NCBI GenBank assembly: GCA_002478115.1
Contig: DLMH01000084.1
Location: 1 to 8,115, forward strand
Length of the DNA stretch: 8,115 nt
DNA from: Candidatus Acidiferrum typicum
GTDB lineage: Bacteria; Acidobacteriota; Terriglobia; Acidiferrales; UBA7541
Direction: 5' to 3'
The notes under the pieces are model-generated. The model ran no database searches. It saw nothing but the letters and a program-made list of their open reading frames with translations, and was not told the DNA's origin. Positions 1 to 6,379 of the stretch are shown here, one piece after another; the stretch's first letter is position 1; each line of letters opens with the position of its first letter. The translations under genes were made by a program, and so were the position numbers.

Positions 1-131
1 CCCGAAGGGGCCTGCCGGGCCAGGGGCTTGGCCACGCGGCCCCCCATCCCTTGCGCCAGCAGTCGTTCGGCCGTCAATGAGATCGCTGATCCCAGGGAAA
101 ATCGCATAAACGTGCGACGCGAAAAGGTCAT
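1..131 (-). CDS. 5' end of a Tat-exported protein, function unknown (partial)
   Basis: This is an open minus-strand frame from an ATG at 131-129 to the left edge, 43 codons without a stop. The product begins MTFSRRTFMRFSLGSAIS, followed by LTAERLLAQG. It has a twin-arginine motif S-R-R-T-F-M at residues 4-9, a moderately hydrophobic stretch to about residue 20, and a plausible cleavage site near LLA-Q (residues 24-27). This matches a Tat signal, so the protein is probably exported folded. A purine-rich AAAGGGA lies about 11 bases upstream of the ATG, an acceptable but distant Shine-Dalgarno sequence. No catalytic domain is visible, so the enzyme class cannot be stated. Both other Tat proteins in the window are arabinofuranosidase-type hydrolases, so a further secreted glycosidase is a reasonable guess, but only a guess. 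The gene has a candidate promoter of its own in the 122-base gap to the TPR gene upstream. Confidence 0.7.
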   Translation of the reverse strand, partial: MTFSRRTFMRFSLGSAISLTAERLLAQGMGGRVAKPLARQAPS

Positions 132-160
132 TCCGACAGATTTCCCTTTCTTGATAATGT

Positions 161-174
161 GATGTCAGATGTCA
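161..174. repeat. Tandem 7-bp repeat (gatgtca x2) near the predicted start site of the left-edge gene
   Basis: Two perfect adjacent copies of gatgtca lie inside a short inverted repeat (gataat 153-158, attatc 175-180). On the minus strand they sit immediately downstream of the candidate -10 box of the left-edge gene, close to +1. Direct repeats with a 7-bp period could be a regulator site, but the element is short enough to be chance. Confidence 0.3.
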
Positions 175-203
175 ATTATCGCCCGAAGCGCAGCGACAGT
201 AAA
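175..203 (-). promoter_or_regulatory. Candidate sigma-70 promoter of the left-edge Tat gene
   Basis: Read on the minus strand there is a -35 TTTACT (203-198; 4 of 6 consensus positions), a 17-base spacer, and a -10 GATAAT (180-175; 5 of 6). Predicted transcription starts near 168, leaving a leader of about 37 bases before the ATG at 131. This would give the gene a promoter separate from that of the TPR gene. Pattern reading only. Confidence 0.4.
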
Positions 204-246
204 CATTCTCTCAAACTCCAGGCGAAAACCACGAAAAAGAGAATGT
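203..246. repeat. Perfect 9-bp inverted repeat just downstream of the TPR gene
   Basis: The arms are acattctct (203-211) and agagaatgt (238-246), with a 26-base loop. The element begins 8 bases past the stop codon of the minus-strand TPR gene. It could be a weak terminator, but the loop is long and only a short TTTA follows. One arm touches the -35 of the candidate promoter for the left-edge gene, so a regulatory role is also possible. Confidence 0.3.
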
Positions 247-253
247 AGAGCGC

Positions 254-1747
254 CTAGGGCTGCGCCGGCTGCTTTGCGGGTGTGTCCTCTTCAAATAGTT
301 TGTAGCGATAACGTTCTCGTTCATCTTGCGTAGCCTGTTCGCGAAGCTGGGCCAGACGCTGAAGCAACTCGGGAATTTCTTGCTTCTGCCCGGTTTTCCG
401 CAACGCTTGAATCAGGCGGTACACCGCGGTTTGATCCTTGGGATCGCTGATCAGAGATTTCCTGCACTGCTCAATCGCTTCCTGGTACTGCCCGTTTTCC
501 ATGTACAGTTTTGCCAGCACACCGCGAGCGGCGGCAAGCGTGGGCTGCAAGGCGACCGCTCTCTTTGCCGAACGCATAGCGAGTTCAAACTCTGGCGTAC
601 CCGGATCAATACCTTTTTGCGACAGGACATCGGCTTGCAAATAGAGCAGTAGAGGGTCGTTCGGTTTCCTCTGGAGTTTTTCCTGGACCGACACCAAGGC
701 GTGATCGAGATCGTTCGTCTGCACAGCAACCAAGCCTTGAGCGGCAACACTTAAGGACTGATGGGGGTTCAATTCGTATGATTTCTCAAAGTCGGCCTCC
801 GCTTGGTCGTACTTCGCCAGTTGCACATACAGGACACCGCGCGCCACATAGAGGTCCTCTGCGTTTGGTTGCAGCGACAATCCCTCGGTGATCACATCAA
901 TACCCACCTGAAAGGATTCGTGCGCAAAGCAAATGTTGGCAAAATCCAGATAGAGACTGGTGTTGCGCGGGTCAAGCAATAGGGCCTGCCGGAGGGTGCT
1001 CACTGCTTGGGGCGTATCGTGGGCTTCTTCATAGGCCCTCGAAGCAAGCTGCAGGGTGCTCGCATCAGCATCCTTGGCCTCAAGCAGTGGCTGTAGCGTT
1101 GCCAGCGCATCCTGGGGCTTGTGAGCCATAAGCTGAATGGAAGCCAGCAGTTGACGTTCCCGCGGAACGTCTGGTTGAAGCGCCACGGCCCTTTGAAACG
1201 TCTTTGCCGCTTCATCGAGTCGTTTGAGCCTCACGAGGCAGGTAGCGTAGGCATGCAAGGCGTCGAGCTGAGAGTCGAGCAGTTGGCCGGCTTTCGCGAA
1301 ATGTGCGGCCGCCGCAACGCAGTTTCCCTGACGATATTCCAGCACAGCCAGCATGGCGTGGCCGGTGGGATCTCCCGGACGCAATTGCAGTAGACGATTC
1401 AGCAGTGGCACGGCACTCTGGTTCCCCGCTTGGTACTCGATCTGCGCCGCCCCGGCCAGCGCCGCAATGTTGTTTGGAGAAATCTTTAGCGCTTGCTGAA
1501 ATGCCGTCAGAGCCGCTTTGCTGTCACCTTTGCTGGCAAAGGCGATGCCTTGCAGAGTCCACAATTGTGCACTGTTCGGCGATTCTTGCAGGGCGGTACG
1601 GCACAGCTCCACCGCCTTGTCGAATTCTCTGGCACGCAGCGCCGAACTAATTGGCTCGATCGGGTTTTCAGGGGTCTGGGAAAGAGCCAGACAAGGGCAA
1701 GCCAACAGGACAATTGCGAGACTGAGCTTCCTGAATCGCATAATCAT
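254..1747 (-). CDS. Secreted TPR-repeat protein
   Basis: The protein has about 497 residues from the ATG at 1747; an ATG two codons later (1741) is equally possible. The N-terminus MIMRFRKLSLAIVLLACPC then LALSQ is a signal peptide: basic start, hydrophobic core, likely cleavage at ALS-Q. The sequence LLAC is a poor lipobox, so a lipoprotein is a second option. The remainder is nearly all tetratricopeptide repeats, roughly 12 units of about 34 residues with the usual pattern (W/Y-x2-LG-x2-Y ... A-x3-F-x-KAL-x2-P), for example GIAFASKGDSKAALTAFQQA and RGVLYVQLAKYDQAEADFEK. The C-terminus is charged. TPR solenoids bind proteins; no catalytic domain is seen. The frame continues upstream to an ATG at 1963, but that start would overlap the divergent hydrolase gene, add residues unlike a signal peptide and lie upstream of the promoter, so it is rejected. 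The partner is unknown; sharing a divergent promoter region with an arabinofuranosidase may be coincidental. Confidence 0.88.
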   Translation of the reverse strand: MIMRFRKLSLAIVLLACPCLALSQTPENPIEPISSALRAREFDKAVELCRTALQESPNSAQLWTLQGIAFASKGDSKAALTAFQQALKISPNNIAALAGAAQIEYQAGNQSAVPLLNRLLQLRPGDPTGHAMLAVLEYRQGNCVAAAAHFAKAGQLLDSQLDALHAYATCLVRLKRLDEAAKTFQRAVALQPDVPRERQLLASIQLMAHKPQDALATLQPLLEAKDADASTLQLASRAYEEAHDTPQAVSTLRQALLLDPRNTSLYLDFANICFAHESFQVGIDVITEGLSLQPNAEDLYVARGVLYVQLAKYDQAEADFEKSYELNPHQSLSVAAQGLVAVQTNDLDHALVSVQEKLQRKPNDPLLLYLQADVLSQKGIDPGTPEFELAMRSAKRAVALQPTLAAARGVLAKLYMENGQYQEAIEQCRKSLISDPKDQTAVYRLIQALRKTGQKQEIPELLQRLAQLREQATQDERERYRYKLFEEDTPAKQPAQP

Positions 1748-1780
1748 GGACACCGGCAGACGCGGAATCCCTCCGAGGAC

Positions 1781-1810
1781 AGGATACTTCATCCGGGAAA
1801 ATGGTGACAA
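1781..1810 (-). promoter_or_regulatory. Candidate sigma-70 promoter of the TPR gene
   Basis: On the minus strand there is a -35 TTGTCA (1810-1805; 5 of 6), an 18-base spacer, and a -10 TATCCT (1786-1781; 4 of 6). Transcription would start near 1774, consistent with translation from 1747 or 1741 and not from the more distant in-frame ATGs at 1792 and 1963. The -35 box lies 7 bases from the -35 box of the opposite promoter, so the two are back to back. Confidence 0.4.
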
Positions 1811-1817
1811 CTTGTGT

Positions 1818-1846
1818 TTGACGCCGAGCCTCACTCGCGCTATACA
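1818..1846 (+). promoter_or_regulatory. Sigma-70-type promoter of the DUF1680 hydrolase gene
   Basis: There is a -35 TTGACG (1818-1823; 5 of 6 consensus positions), a spacer of exactly 17 bases, and a -10 TATACA (1841-1846; 5 of 6). The predicted transcription start is near 1853, giving a leader of about 100 bases before the ATG at 1954. It is the best plus-strand promoter match in the intergenic region. Confidence 0.62.
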
Positions 1847-1855
1847 TGGTCCGTT

Positions 1856-1869
1856 GGGAAAACGCTTGC
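1856..1869. promoter_or_regulatory. Candidate LacI-family operator at the DUF1680 gene promoter
   Basis: The sequence GGGAAAACGCTTGC has the central CG and A/T-rich half sites typical of LacI/GalR-family operators. It matches GGGCAAACGTTTAC at 6394-6407, upstream of the second GH127 gene, at 11 of 14 positions in the same orientation. It lies at about +4 to +17 relative to the predicted start, a classic repressor position. No regulator gene is in the window, so family assignment rests on the site pattern alone. Confidence 0.45.
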
Positions 1870-1938
1870 TCAGATGTCTGGACCCGGTGATTTGTGGGTA
1901 CCTCTCTGAATCTGAGGGATGACTTCCCGTAGGCAAGC
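1864..1938 (+). other. Potential folded 5' leader of the DUF1680 hydrolase mRNA
   Basis: Nested inverted repeats span the leader: gcttgc (1864-1869) with gcaagc (1933-1938), and inside them ctcagat (1869-1875) with atctgag (1910-1916); base 1869 is shared between the two. The outer stem ends 2 bases before the Shine-Dalgarno sequence at 1941. It does not match a riboswitch class that I recognise. The pairing is moderate and could be chance. Confidence 0.22.
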
Positions 1939-1940
1939 TC

Positions 1941-1946
1941 AGGAGA
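1941..1946 (+). promoter_or_regulatory. Ribosome binding site of the DUF1680 hydrolase gene
   Basis: AGGAGA lies 7 bases before the ATG at 1954. This supports that start codon, from which the Tat signal follows immediately. Confidence 0.8.
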
Positions 1947-1953
1947 TTTCGCC

Positions 1954-3804
1954 ATGAAAACAAAATCCCGGAGGCAATTCCTCAGTTCGGCGGCAGTTTC
2001 GACCGCCGGCCTGTTTGCGGTGCGTTCCCTGCCCGCATGGGCACGGATGGCACCCACAGCGCCGATCGTGCCTCCCCTTTCGGTTTTCAGCTACTCGAGT
2101 GTCCAACTCCTCGACGGACCCTTGCTTCTCCAGTTTGACCAGAACCACCAGCGCTACCTTCATCTTGACGAAGATGGGTTGCTTAAGCCGTTTCGGCAGC
2201 GTGAAGGGCTGCCGGCTCCTGGCCCCGACCTCGGGGGTTGGTATGACAATTCCGACGACTTTAACGAGCAGAATAACTTTCATGGGTTCATTCCCGGACA
2301 CTCCTTTGGTCAATACGTTTCCGGCTTGGCTCGTGCCTACGCAGTGACGGGATCGAAGGCAACGCAGGAAAAGGTTCACCGCCTTGTGCGCGCCTACGGG
2401 GCAACTGTAGAACCCACAGGGAAGTTCTACGTTAACTACCGGCTGCCGGCCTACACATTCGACAAAACATGCTGCGGTCTCATCGATGCTCATGAATTTG
2501 CAGCGGATCCCCTTGCCCTCGATGTGCTCAAGCGGAGTACTGATGCGGTCCTGCCATATTTGCCGGAGAAAGCCCTCAGCCGCGCCGAACAGGAAGCCCG
2601 GCCCCATAAGACCATTGCCTATACGTGGGATGAAACCTACACCTTACCGGAGAACTTTTTCCTCGCTTATCAGCGTAGCGGAGACAAGCGCTACCGGGAT
2701 CTGGCGGAACGCTTTATCTATCATGAGTACTACGACGCTCTCGCGGAAAACCATAATGCCCTTCCCGGCAAGCACGCCTATAGTCACGTCAATACACTGA
2801 GTTCGGCGATGCAGGCTTACTTGGTGTTAGGGGATGAAAAATATCTCCGTGCTGCGACCAATGGACTCCGTATGGTTCAGGAACAAAGTTATGCCACCGG
2901 AGGATGGGGACCGGATGAAGGGTTTGTCGTGCCAGGCAAGGGGCTACTAGCCGCGAGTCTGGGCAAGACGCGCTCCAGCTTCGAAACCCCATGTGGCGCT
3001 TACGGACAGTTCAAGATCACGCGGTATTTGCTGCGAGTGACGCGCGACTCTCGTTACGGCGACAGCATGGAGCAGGTGCTGTACAACACCGTCGCCGGTG
3101 CCAAATCGATTCTTGCGGACGGCACAAGCTTTTACTATTCCGACTACAATAGCGATGCTGCCAAAAAAGTTTATTACAAAGATAAATGGCCTTGCTGCTC
3201 TGGCACTTTCCCACAGTTGACCGCTGACTATGGAATCAACTCGTATTACCCAGCCAAAGAAGGTATTTACGTCAATCTCTTCCTTCCTTCTCGAGTCACC
3301 TGGCAGCAAAACGGCGCGCGTTGCACTCTCACGCAGCAAACCGAATATCCCACATCCAACACAACCCAATTTCAGCTCGACCTCGAGCGTACTGAAACCT
3401 TCACCATCTACGTTCGAGTCCCAGCTTGGGCGGATGCAAAAACACGGATTTCCATCAACGGCAAAAGAGTGGAAGGTGACCTCGTCGCGGGAAAATTCTT
3501 TGCGCTGCCCCGAACCTGGAAGAATGGCGATCGGGTGGAGTTTGAAATTGGAATGCCACTCAGCCTGCAAGCTGTGGATGCGGAGAACCCTCAGATCGTG
3601 GCGTTGCGCCGAGGGCCGCTTGCTCTCTTCGGTGCCGGGAATCTGCCTGGTAAGTTCTCCCGTGCGCAACTCCTCGCCGCTTCGGCCGCTTCTCAGTCTT
3701 CTGAAGACTGGCTGGTGCAAGGCGATTCCGGGAAAATAGTATTTCGGCCTTTTGCGGCAATCGGCGATGAAACCTACCGCCTCTACCAGCAGGTAGAAGC
3801 CTAA
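1954..3804 (+). CDS. Tat-exported DUF1680 / GH127-GH146-type glycoside hydrolase (putative beta-L-arabinofuranosidase)
   Basis: The product has 616 residues. The N-terminus MKTKSRRQFLSSAAVSTAGL carries the Tat motif S-R-R-Q-F-L (5-10), with probable cleavage near AWA (28-30). The region V50-Y97 (VQLLDGPLLLQF ... LGGWYD) is the usual entry to the alpha/alpha-barrel of DUF1680 proteins, and GHSFGQYVSGLARAYAVTGS at 115-134 is also typical. H278 (SHVNTLSSA) matches an active-site histidine of the family. The thiolate/zinc site is represented by E344 and C347 (FETPCG) and C414-C415 (WPCCSG); by homology to Bifidobacterium HypBA1, C414 would be the nucleophile, and E322 (GPDEGF) is a possible acid/base. 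A beta-sandwich-like C-terminal part follows (about 430-616). The odd feature is E-T-P-C where GH127 has E-S-C, one residue longer, so the metal geometry or substrate may differ. The family is secure; the exact substrate is not. The gene is divergent from the TPR gene and convergent with the second GH127. Confidence 0.87.
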   Translation: MKTKSRRQFLSSAAVSTAGLFAVRSLPAWARMAPTAPIVPPLSVFSYSSVQLLDGPLLLQFDQNHQRYLHLDEDGLLKPFRQREGLPAPGPDLGGWYDNSDDFNEQNNFHGFIPGHSFGQYVSGLARAYAVTGSKATQEKVHRLVRAYGATVEPTGKFYVNYRLPAYTFDKTCCGLIDAHEFAADPLALDVLKRSTDAVLPYLPEKALSRAEQEARPHKTIAYTWDETYTLPENFFLAYQRSGDKRYRDLAERFIYHEYYDALAENHNALPGKHAYSHVNTLSSAMQAYLVLGDEKYLRAATNGLRMVQEQSYATGGWGPDEGFVVPGKGLLAASLGKTRSSFETPCGAYGQFKITRYLLRVTRDSRYGDSMEQVLYNTVAGAKSILADGTSFYYSDYNSDAAKKVYYKDKWPCCSGTFPQLTADYGINSYYPAKEGIYVNLFLPSRVTWQQNGARCTLTQQTEYPTSNTTQFQLDLERTETFTIYVRVPAWADAKTRISINGKRVEGDLVAGKFFALPRTWKNGDRVEFEIGMPLSLQAVDAENPQIVALRRGPLALFGAGNLPGKFSRAQLLAASAASQSSEDWLVQGDSGKIVFRPFAAIGDETYRLYQQVEA

Positions 3805-3835
3805 GGTCAGTGCCTCTGGCGCGACTGCTATTGAC

Positions 3836-3850
3836 GCGGGCCCAACCCGC
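3836..3850 (+). terminator. Weak hairpin after the DUF1680 gene
   Basis: The hairpin gcggg-cccaa-cccgc starts 32 bases past the stop codon at 3804. It is GC-rich, but only a broken T-rich stretch (aagtttgct) follows. It may act as a terminator; evidence is limited to the inverted repeat. Confidence 0.25.
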
Positions 3851-3897
3851 CGAAGTTTGCTACGCTACTGGTTTCCCAGTTTCCTGATCTCGTTGAC

Positions 3898-4185
3898 TTG
3901 GCCATCGCTCCGACAATCAAGGTCTCGGTTGTGCGCTACGAGGATTCCCCGCTGGGCCTCGATCCCACGCAAATTGATTACGCCGATTACCGCGACGTCG
4001 ATGGCGTGCAAGTTCCGTTTCGCATGACCCTTTCACAGCCTGGCAGCAGGTCGAGTATCCAGCTCGAGGAAGTGCGCCAGAATGTGCCCATCGACGACGC
4101 CAAATTTGCCAAGCCGCCCTGGGACCGCTCCCCCACTGCGTCCGTTCCTTCCAAGCAATCCTCACCCTCAGCTAAACACCCCTGA
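3898..4185 (+). pseudogene. Relic of a cytochrome c-subunit-like protein, C-terminal domain only
   Basis: An open frame of up to 116 codons (no stop from 3835; the only usable start is TTG at 3898) ends with TGA at 4183-4185. The region from about 3919 (VSVVRYEDSPLG, PTQIDYADYRDVDGVQVPF, then QLEEVRQNVPIDDAKFAKPP) matches what I remember as the C-terminal domain of acidobacterial proteins annotated as photosynthetic reaction centre cytochrome c subunit-like. In those proteins it follows an N-terminal heme part. Here there is no CxxCH heme motif, no signal peptide, no ribosome binding site and no N-terminal half. The sequence before residue 8 looks unrelated. I read it as a remnant left by deletion or recombination. 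A short functional gene starting at TTG 3898 is less likely. Family recognition is from memory. Confidence 0.5.
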
Positions 4186-4237
4186 TCAAATCGAAATGAT
4201 TGGCTGTGGGTGTGTTCCGGACGCAATTAAACGGCGC

Positions 4238-4251
4238 GGGCCGAGGGGCCC
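4238..4251. terminator. Candidate bidirectional hairpin between the convergent genes
   Basis: gggcc (4238-4242), a gagg loop, and ggccc (4247-4251) form a compact GC-rich stem-loop 31 bases beyond the stop of the minus-strand GH127 gene. On the minus strand it is followed after GCGCCG by TTTAATT; on the plus strand by cttct. It is placed as a shared terminator for convergent transcription would be, but the T-tracts are poor. Confidence 0.35.
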
Positions 4252-4282
4252 CTTCTCATAGCTCCAACGCGTTGTGATTTTC

Positions 4283-6337
4283 TCAGGCTCGAAGAATCGG
4301 CGTCCAAACCTGCATTGGCGTGCCCGCACGATTCGCCCATGCGTAGTATGGGATAAACCTCAACTCGACTTGGCGGGCCTTGGGCGTATTCGGTGTATAC
4401 GGATAGTAGAGCCCCCCGCCCGAACCGGACTTTTCGTCGACTGCCCCCATGTGCTTCAGCATCACGATTCCGCCGAGCACATCGCTTCGGAACTCCTCCT
4501 GGAACTGCGACGCTGGCCCGTGGCGGAGATCCATTGAAACGTCGTACAGCGCCACGCCCTCGGGCTGATCCAGTTGTTCCAGGCAATAAACCAGCGGCCC
4601 GCGCTGCACCGCCACGCGCCCGTAGTCCTCCACAACGCGGTGGTTTGCCTCGATCACTTGCGGCGTCATGCCGAACTTCACATGAATCTCGTCGCCGGGC
4701 GACCAGCGGCGCGGCAAAGCGAGATACTGCCCGGGAGTCACTCCAGAGATCGGCTTGCCGTTGACCGCAACTTGCGTGCCGTTAGACCAACCGGGAATAC
4801 GAAGATAAAATGTGAACTCCGTGGGCTTGGCCGGCGTGACCGCAATCTCCGCGGTGCCATCCCAGGGATAGTTTGTCTTTTGCACCACCCTTAGGCTGGT
4901 TCCGTCCTCCAGATGCCAATCAAGCTGCGAATTGTCATACAGGTGCAAGTAAAGGCCATCCTTGCTGGTACTGTAAAAATAGCCAGGCAGGGACGCAAAG
5001 GTGCGCTCCAGGTTCGGAGGACAGCACGTGGTGTCATACCAGGGATTGCGAATCTGGTCGCCGCCCGATGGGTCGAACGCCAACGGATTGCGGTAACAAT
5101 AAAGCGTGCCGTCGAGCGACATCCCGGAATTGATGCCGTTATACAATGCACGCTCGATTACATCAGCGTATTTCGCGTCGCCCGTGGCTGTGAGCATACG
5201 CCAGTTCCACATCATGTTGCCTATGGCTGCGCAGCTCTCGCCATACGCAGTGAAATTGGGAAGCTCATAGGAATCACCGAAGGCTTCTCCTTGGCTGCGC
5301 GCCCCGACTCCTCCAGTCACGTACATTTGCGCTGAAACGAGGTCGTCCCAAAGCACGTTTAGAGTCTTCAAGTACGACGGGTCGCCTGTTTCCAGGTAGT
5401 AATCGGTGGCGCCGCAACACGCATACATGGCGCGTACGGCATGCCCTTCGAGATGCGTCCGCGAAGTAAAAGGAATTCCGCAAAAGTGATAAACATAAGC
5501 GCGCTGAGGGACCTTAATACGGTCATCGCCCTGAAGGATATAGCCGGCAAATTCGAGATAACGTTTGTCACCCGTCGTGCGGTAAAGCTCGACGAGTGCC
5601 AGTTCAATCTCCGGATGCCCAGAAAAGATTGGCTTCTTGTCCGCTCCCGGACCGAAATTCGGCAGCAGGTAACCATCGACGAAGCGAATCCCGGCGTCGA
5701 GCAACGTGCGGTCGCCCGTCGCGCGATAATAGGCGATCGCACCCTGGATCATGTGGCCGAGGTTGTAGAGCTCATGGCCCCAACGCTGTACATCGGGATC
5801 CATGCGCTCTTTCGCGTGGTCCCCAACATAGTACGTATTCAGGTAGCCGCTGGGCTCTTGAACCGCGACCACCTCCTTGATGATCTTGTCCGTCAGCGCG
5901 CGGAGTTCTGGACGATCCCCGGACTGCAGCGCAAAGCCCACAGCTTCCGTCCACTTGTATACGTCGGAATCCGAGTAGACCGGACCGTGCTGTTGCGCAT
6001 CGCTCTTGCCTACAAGCCGCAAGTAATTATTCATCCGGCCGTTGGATTCCAGCAATTTCTCCATCGACGGAATGCTCTTGTCGACATTGATCTCGCGTCG
6101 CGCTCCCCAAAATCCTTGCGTGATCGTCACCGCCCGCACGGGTACGTTACGTAACTTGGCGTAGGGAGACTTGTCGACAAACAGAACGCCCTCGTCTTTC
6201 CAGTCAGGATTGGACGTATTCGGAGTGTCTCCCCACGAGGAGGCCAGGAAATTTTGCATAGGCAGGGAACCCACCGCGGCCGCGGAAATGGCAGTGCCGA
6301 CGAATTGCCGGCGTGAAATCTGTGACTGCTTGGTCAT
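4283..6337 (-). CDS. Tat-exported GH127 beta-L-arabinofuranosidase
   Basis: The product has 684 residues, within the usual family range. The N-terminus has the Tat motif S-R-R-Q-F-V (8-13) followed by an alanine-rich hydrophobic stretch, so it acts outside the cytoplasm. The catalytic domain begins with VRAVTITQGFWGARR (67-81). Residues matching Bifidobacterium HypBA1 are all present with correct spacing: H299 (EGHAVRAMYAC; HypBA1 H270), acid/base E351 (QGEAFG; E322), zinc ligands E367 and C369 (GESCAA; E338, C340), nucleophile C438 and ligand C439 (TTCCPPN; C417, C418). The offsets H299-E351 (52) and E351-E367 (16) equal those of HypBA1. GHELYNLGH (187-195) and SGHPEIELAL (239-248) add further active-site histidines. 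A beta-sandwich C-terminal region follows from about 490. The expected reaction is retaining hydrolysis of non-reducing terminal beta-L-arabinofuranosyl units, as in hydroxyproline-linked arabino-oligosaccharides. The start is fixed by a strong ribosome binding site. The gene lies 150 bases downstream of araB in the same direction, with its own promoter. Confidence 0.93.
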   Translation of the reverse strand: MTKQSQISRRQFVGTAISAAAVGSLPMQNFLASSWGDTPNTSNPDWKDEGVLFVDKSPYAKLRNVPVRAVTITQGFWGARREINVDKSIPSMEKLLESNGRMNNYLRLVGKSDAQQHGPVYSDSDVYKWTEAVGFALQSGDRPELRALTDKIIKEVVAVQEPSGYLNTYYVGDHAKERMDPDVQRWGHELYNLGHMIQGAIAYYRATGDRTLLDAGIRFVDGYLLPNFGPGADKKPIFSGHPEIELALVELYRTTGDKRYLEFAGYILQGDDRIKVPQRAYVYHFCGIPFTSRTHLEGHAVRAMYACCGATDYYLETGDPSYLKTLNVLWDDLVSAQMYVTGGVGARSQGEAFGDSYELPNFTAYGESCAAIGNMMWNWRMLTATGDAKYADVIERALYNGINSGMSLDGTLYCYRNPLAFDPSGGDQIRNPWYDTTCCPPNLERTFASLPGYFYSTSKDGLYLHLYDNSQLDWHLEDGTSLRVVQKTNYPWDGTAEIAVTPAKPTEFTFYLRIPGWSNGTQVAVNGKPISGVTPGQYLALPRRWSPGDEIHVKFGMTPQVIEANHRVVEDYGRVAVQRGPLVYCLEQLDQPEGVALYDVSMDLRHGPASQFQEEFRSDVLGGIVMLKHMGAVDEKSGSGGGLYYPYTPNTPKARQVELRFIPYYAWANRAGTPMQVWTPILRA

Positions 6338-6342
6338 ACGAA

Positions 6343-6348
6343 CCTCCT
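6343..6348 (-). promoter_or_regulatory. Ribosome binding site of the GH127 gene
   Basis: AGGAGG on the minus strand, 5 bases before the ATG at 6337. This near-perfect Shine-Dalgarno sequence decides the start and predicts strong translation. Confidence 0.85.
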
Positions 6349-6379
6349 GAGATCTGTGCTTGCGAGCCTATCGCCAGGC

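Noticed and set aside
1153..1171. Palindrome gacgttcc-cgc-ggaacgtc
   Set aside because: It is perfect over 8-bp arms, but it lies inside a TPR codon run, and one such palindrome is expected by chance in a window this size. No regulatory context is present.
1748..1963. N-terminal extension of the TPR protein to an ATG at 1963
   Set aside because: The added residues do not resemble a signal peptide or a TPR, the start would lie upstream of the candidate promoter and overlap the divergent hydrolase gene, and a proper signal peptide begins at residue 73 or 75 of that frame.
2947..3720. Minus-strand frame of 257 codons
   Set aside because: It is antisense to the catalytic half of the plus-strand DUF1680 gene; no family is recognised.
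5441..6154. Plus-strand frame of 237 codons
   Set aside because: It is fully antisense to the GH127 gene with its conserved catalytic residues; no domain is recognised.
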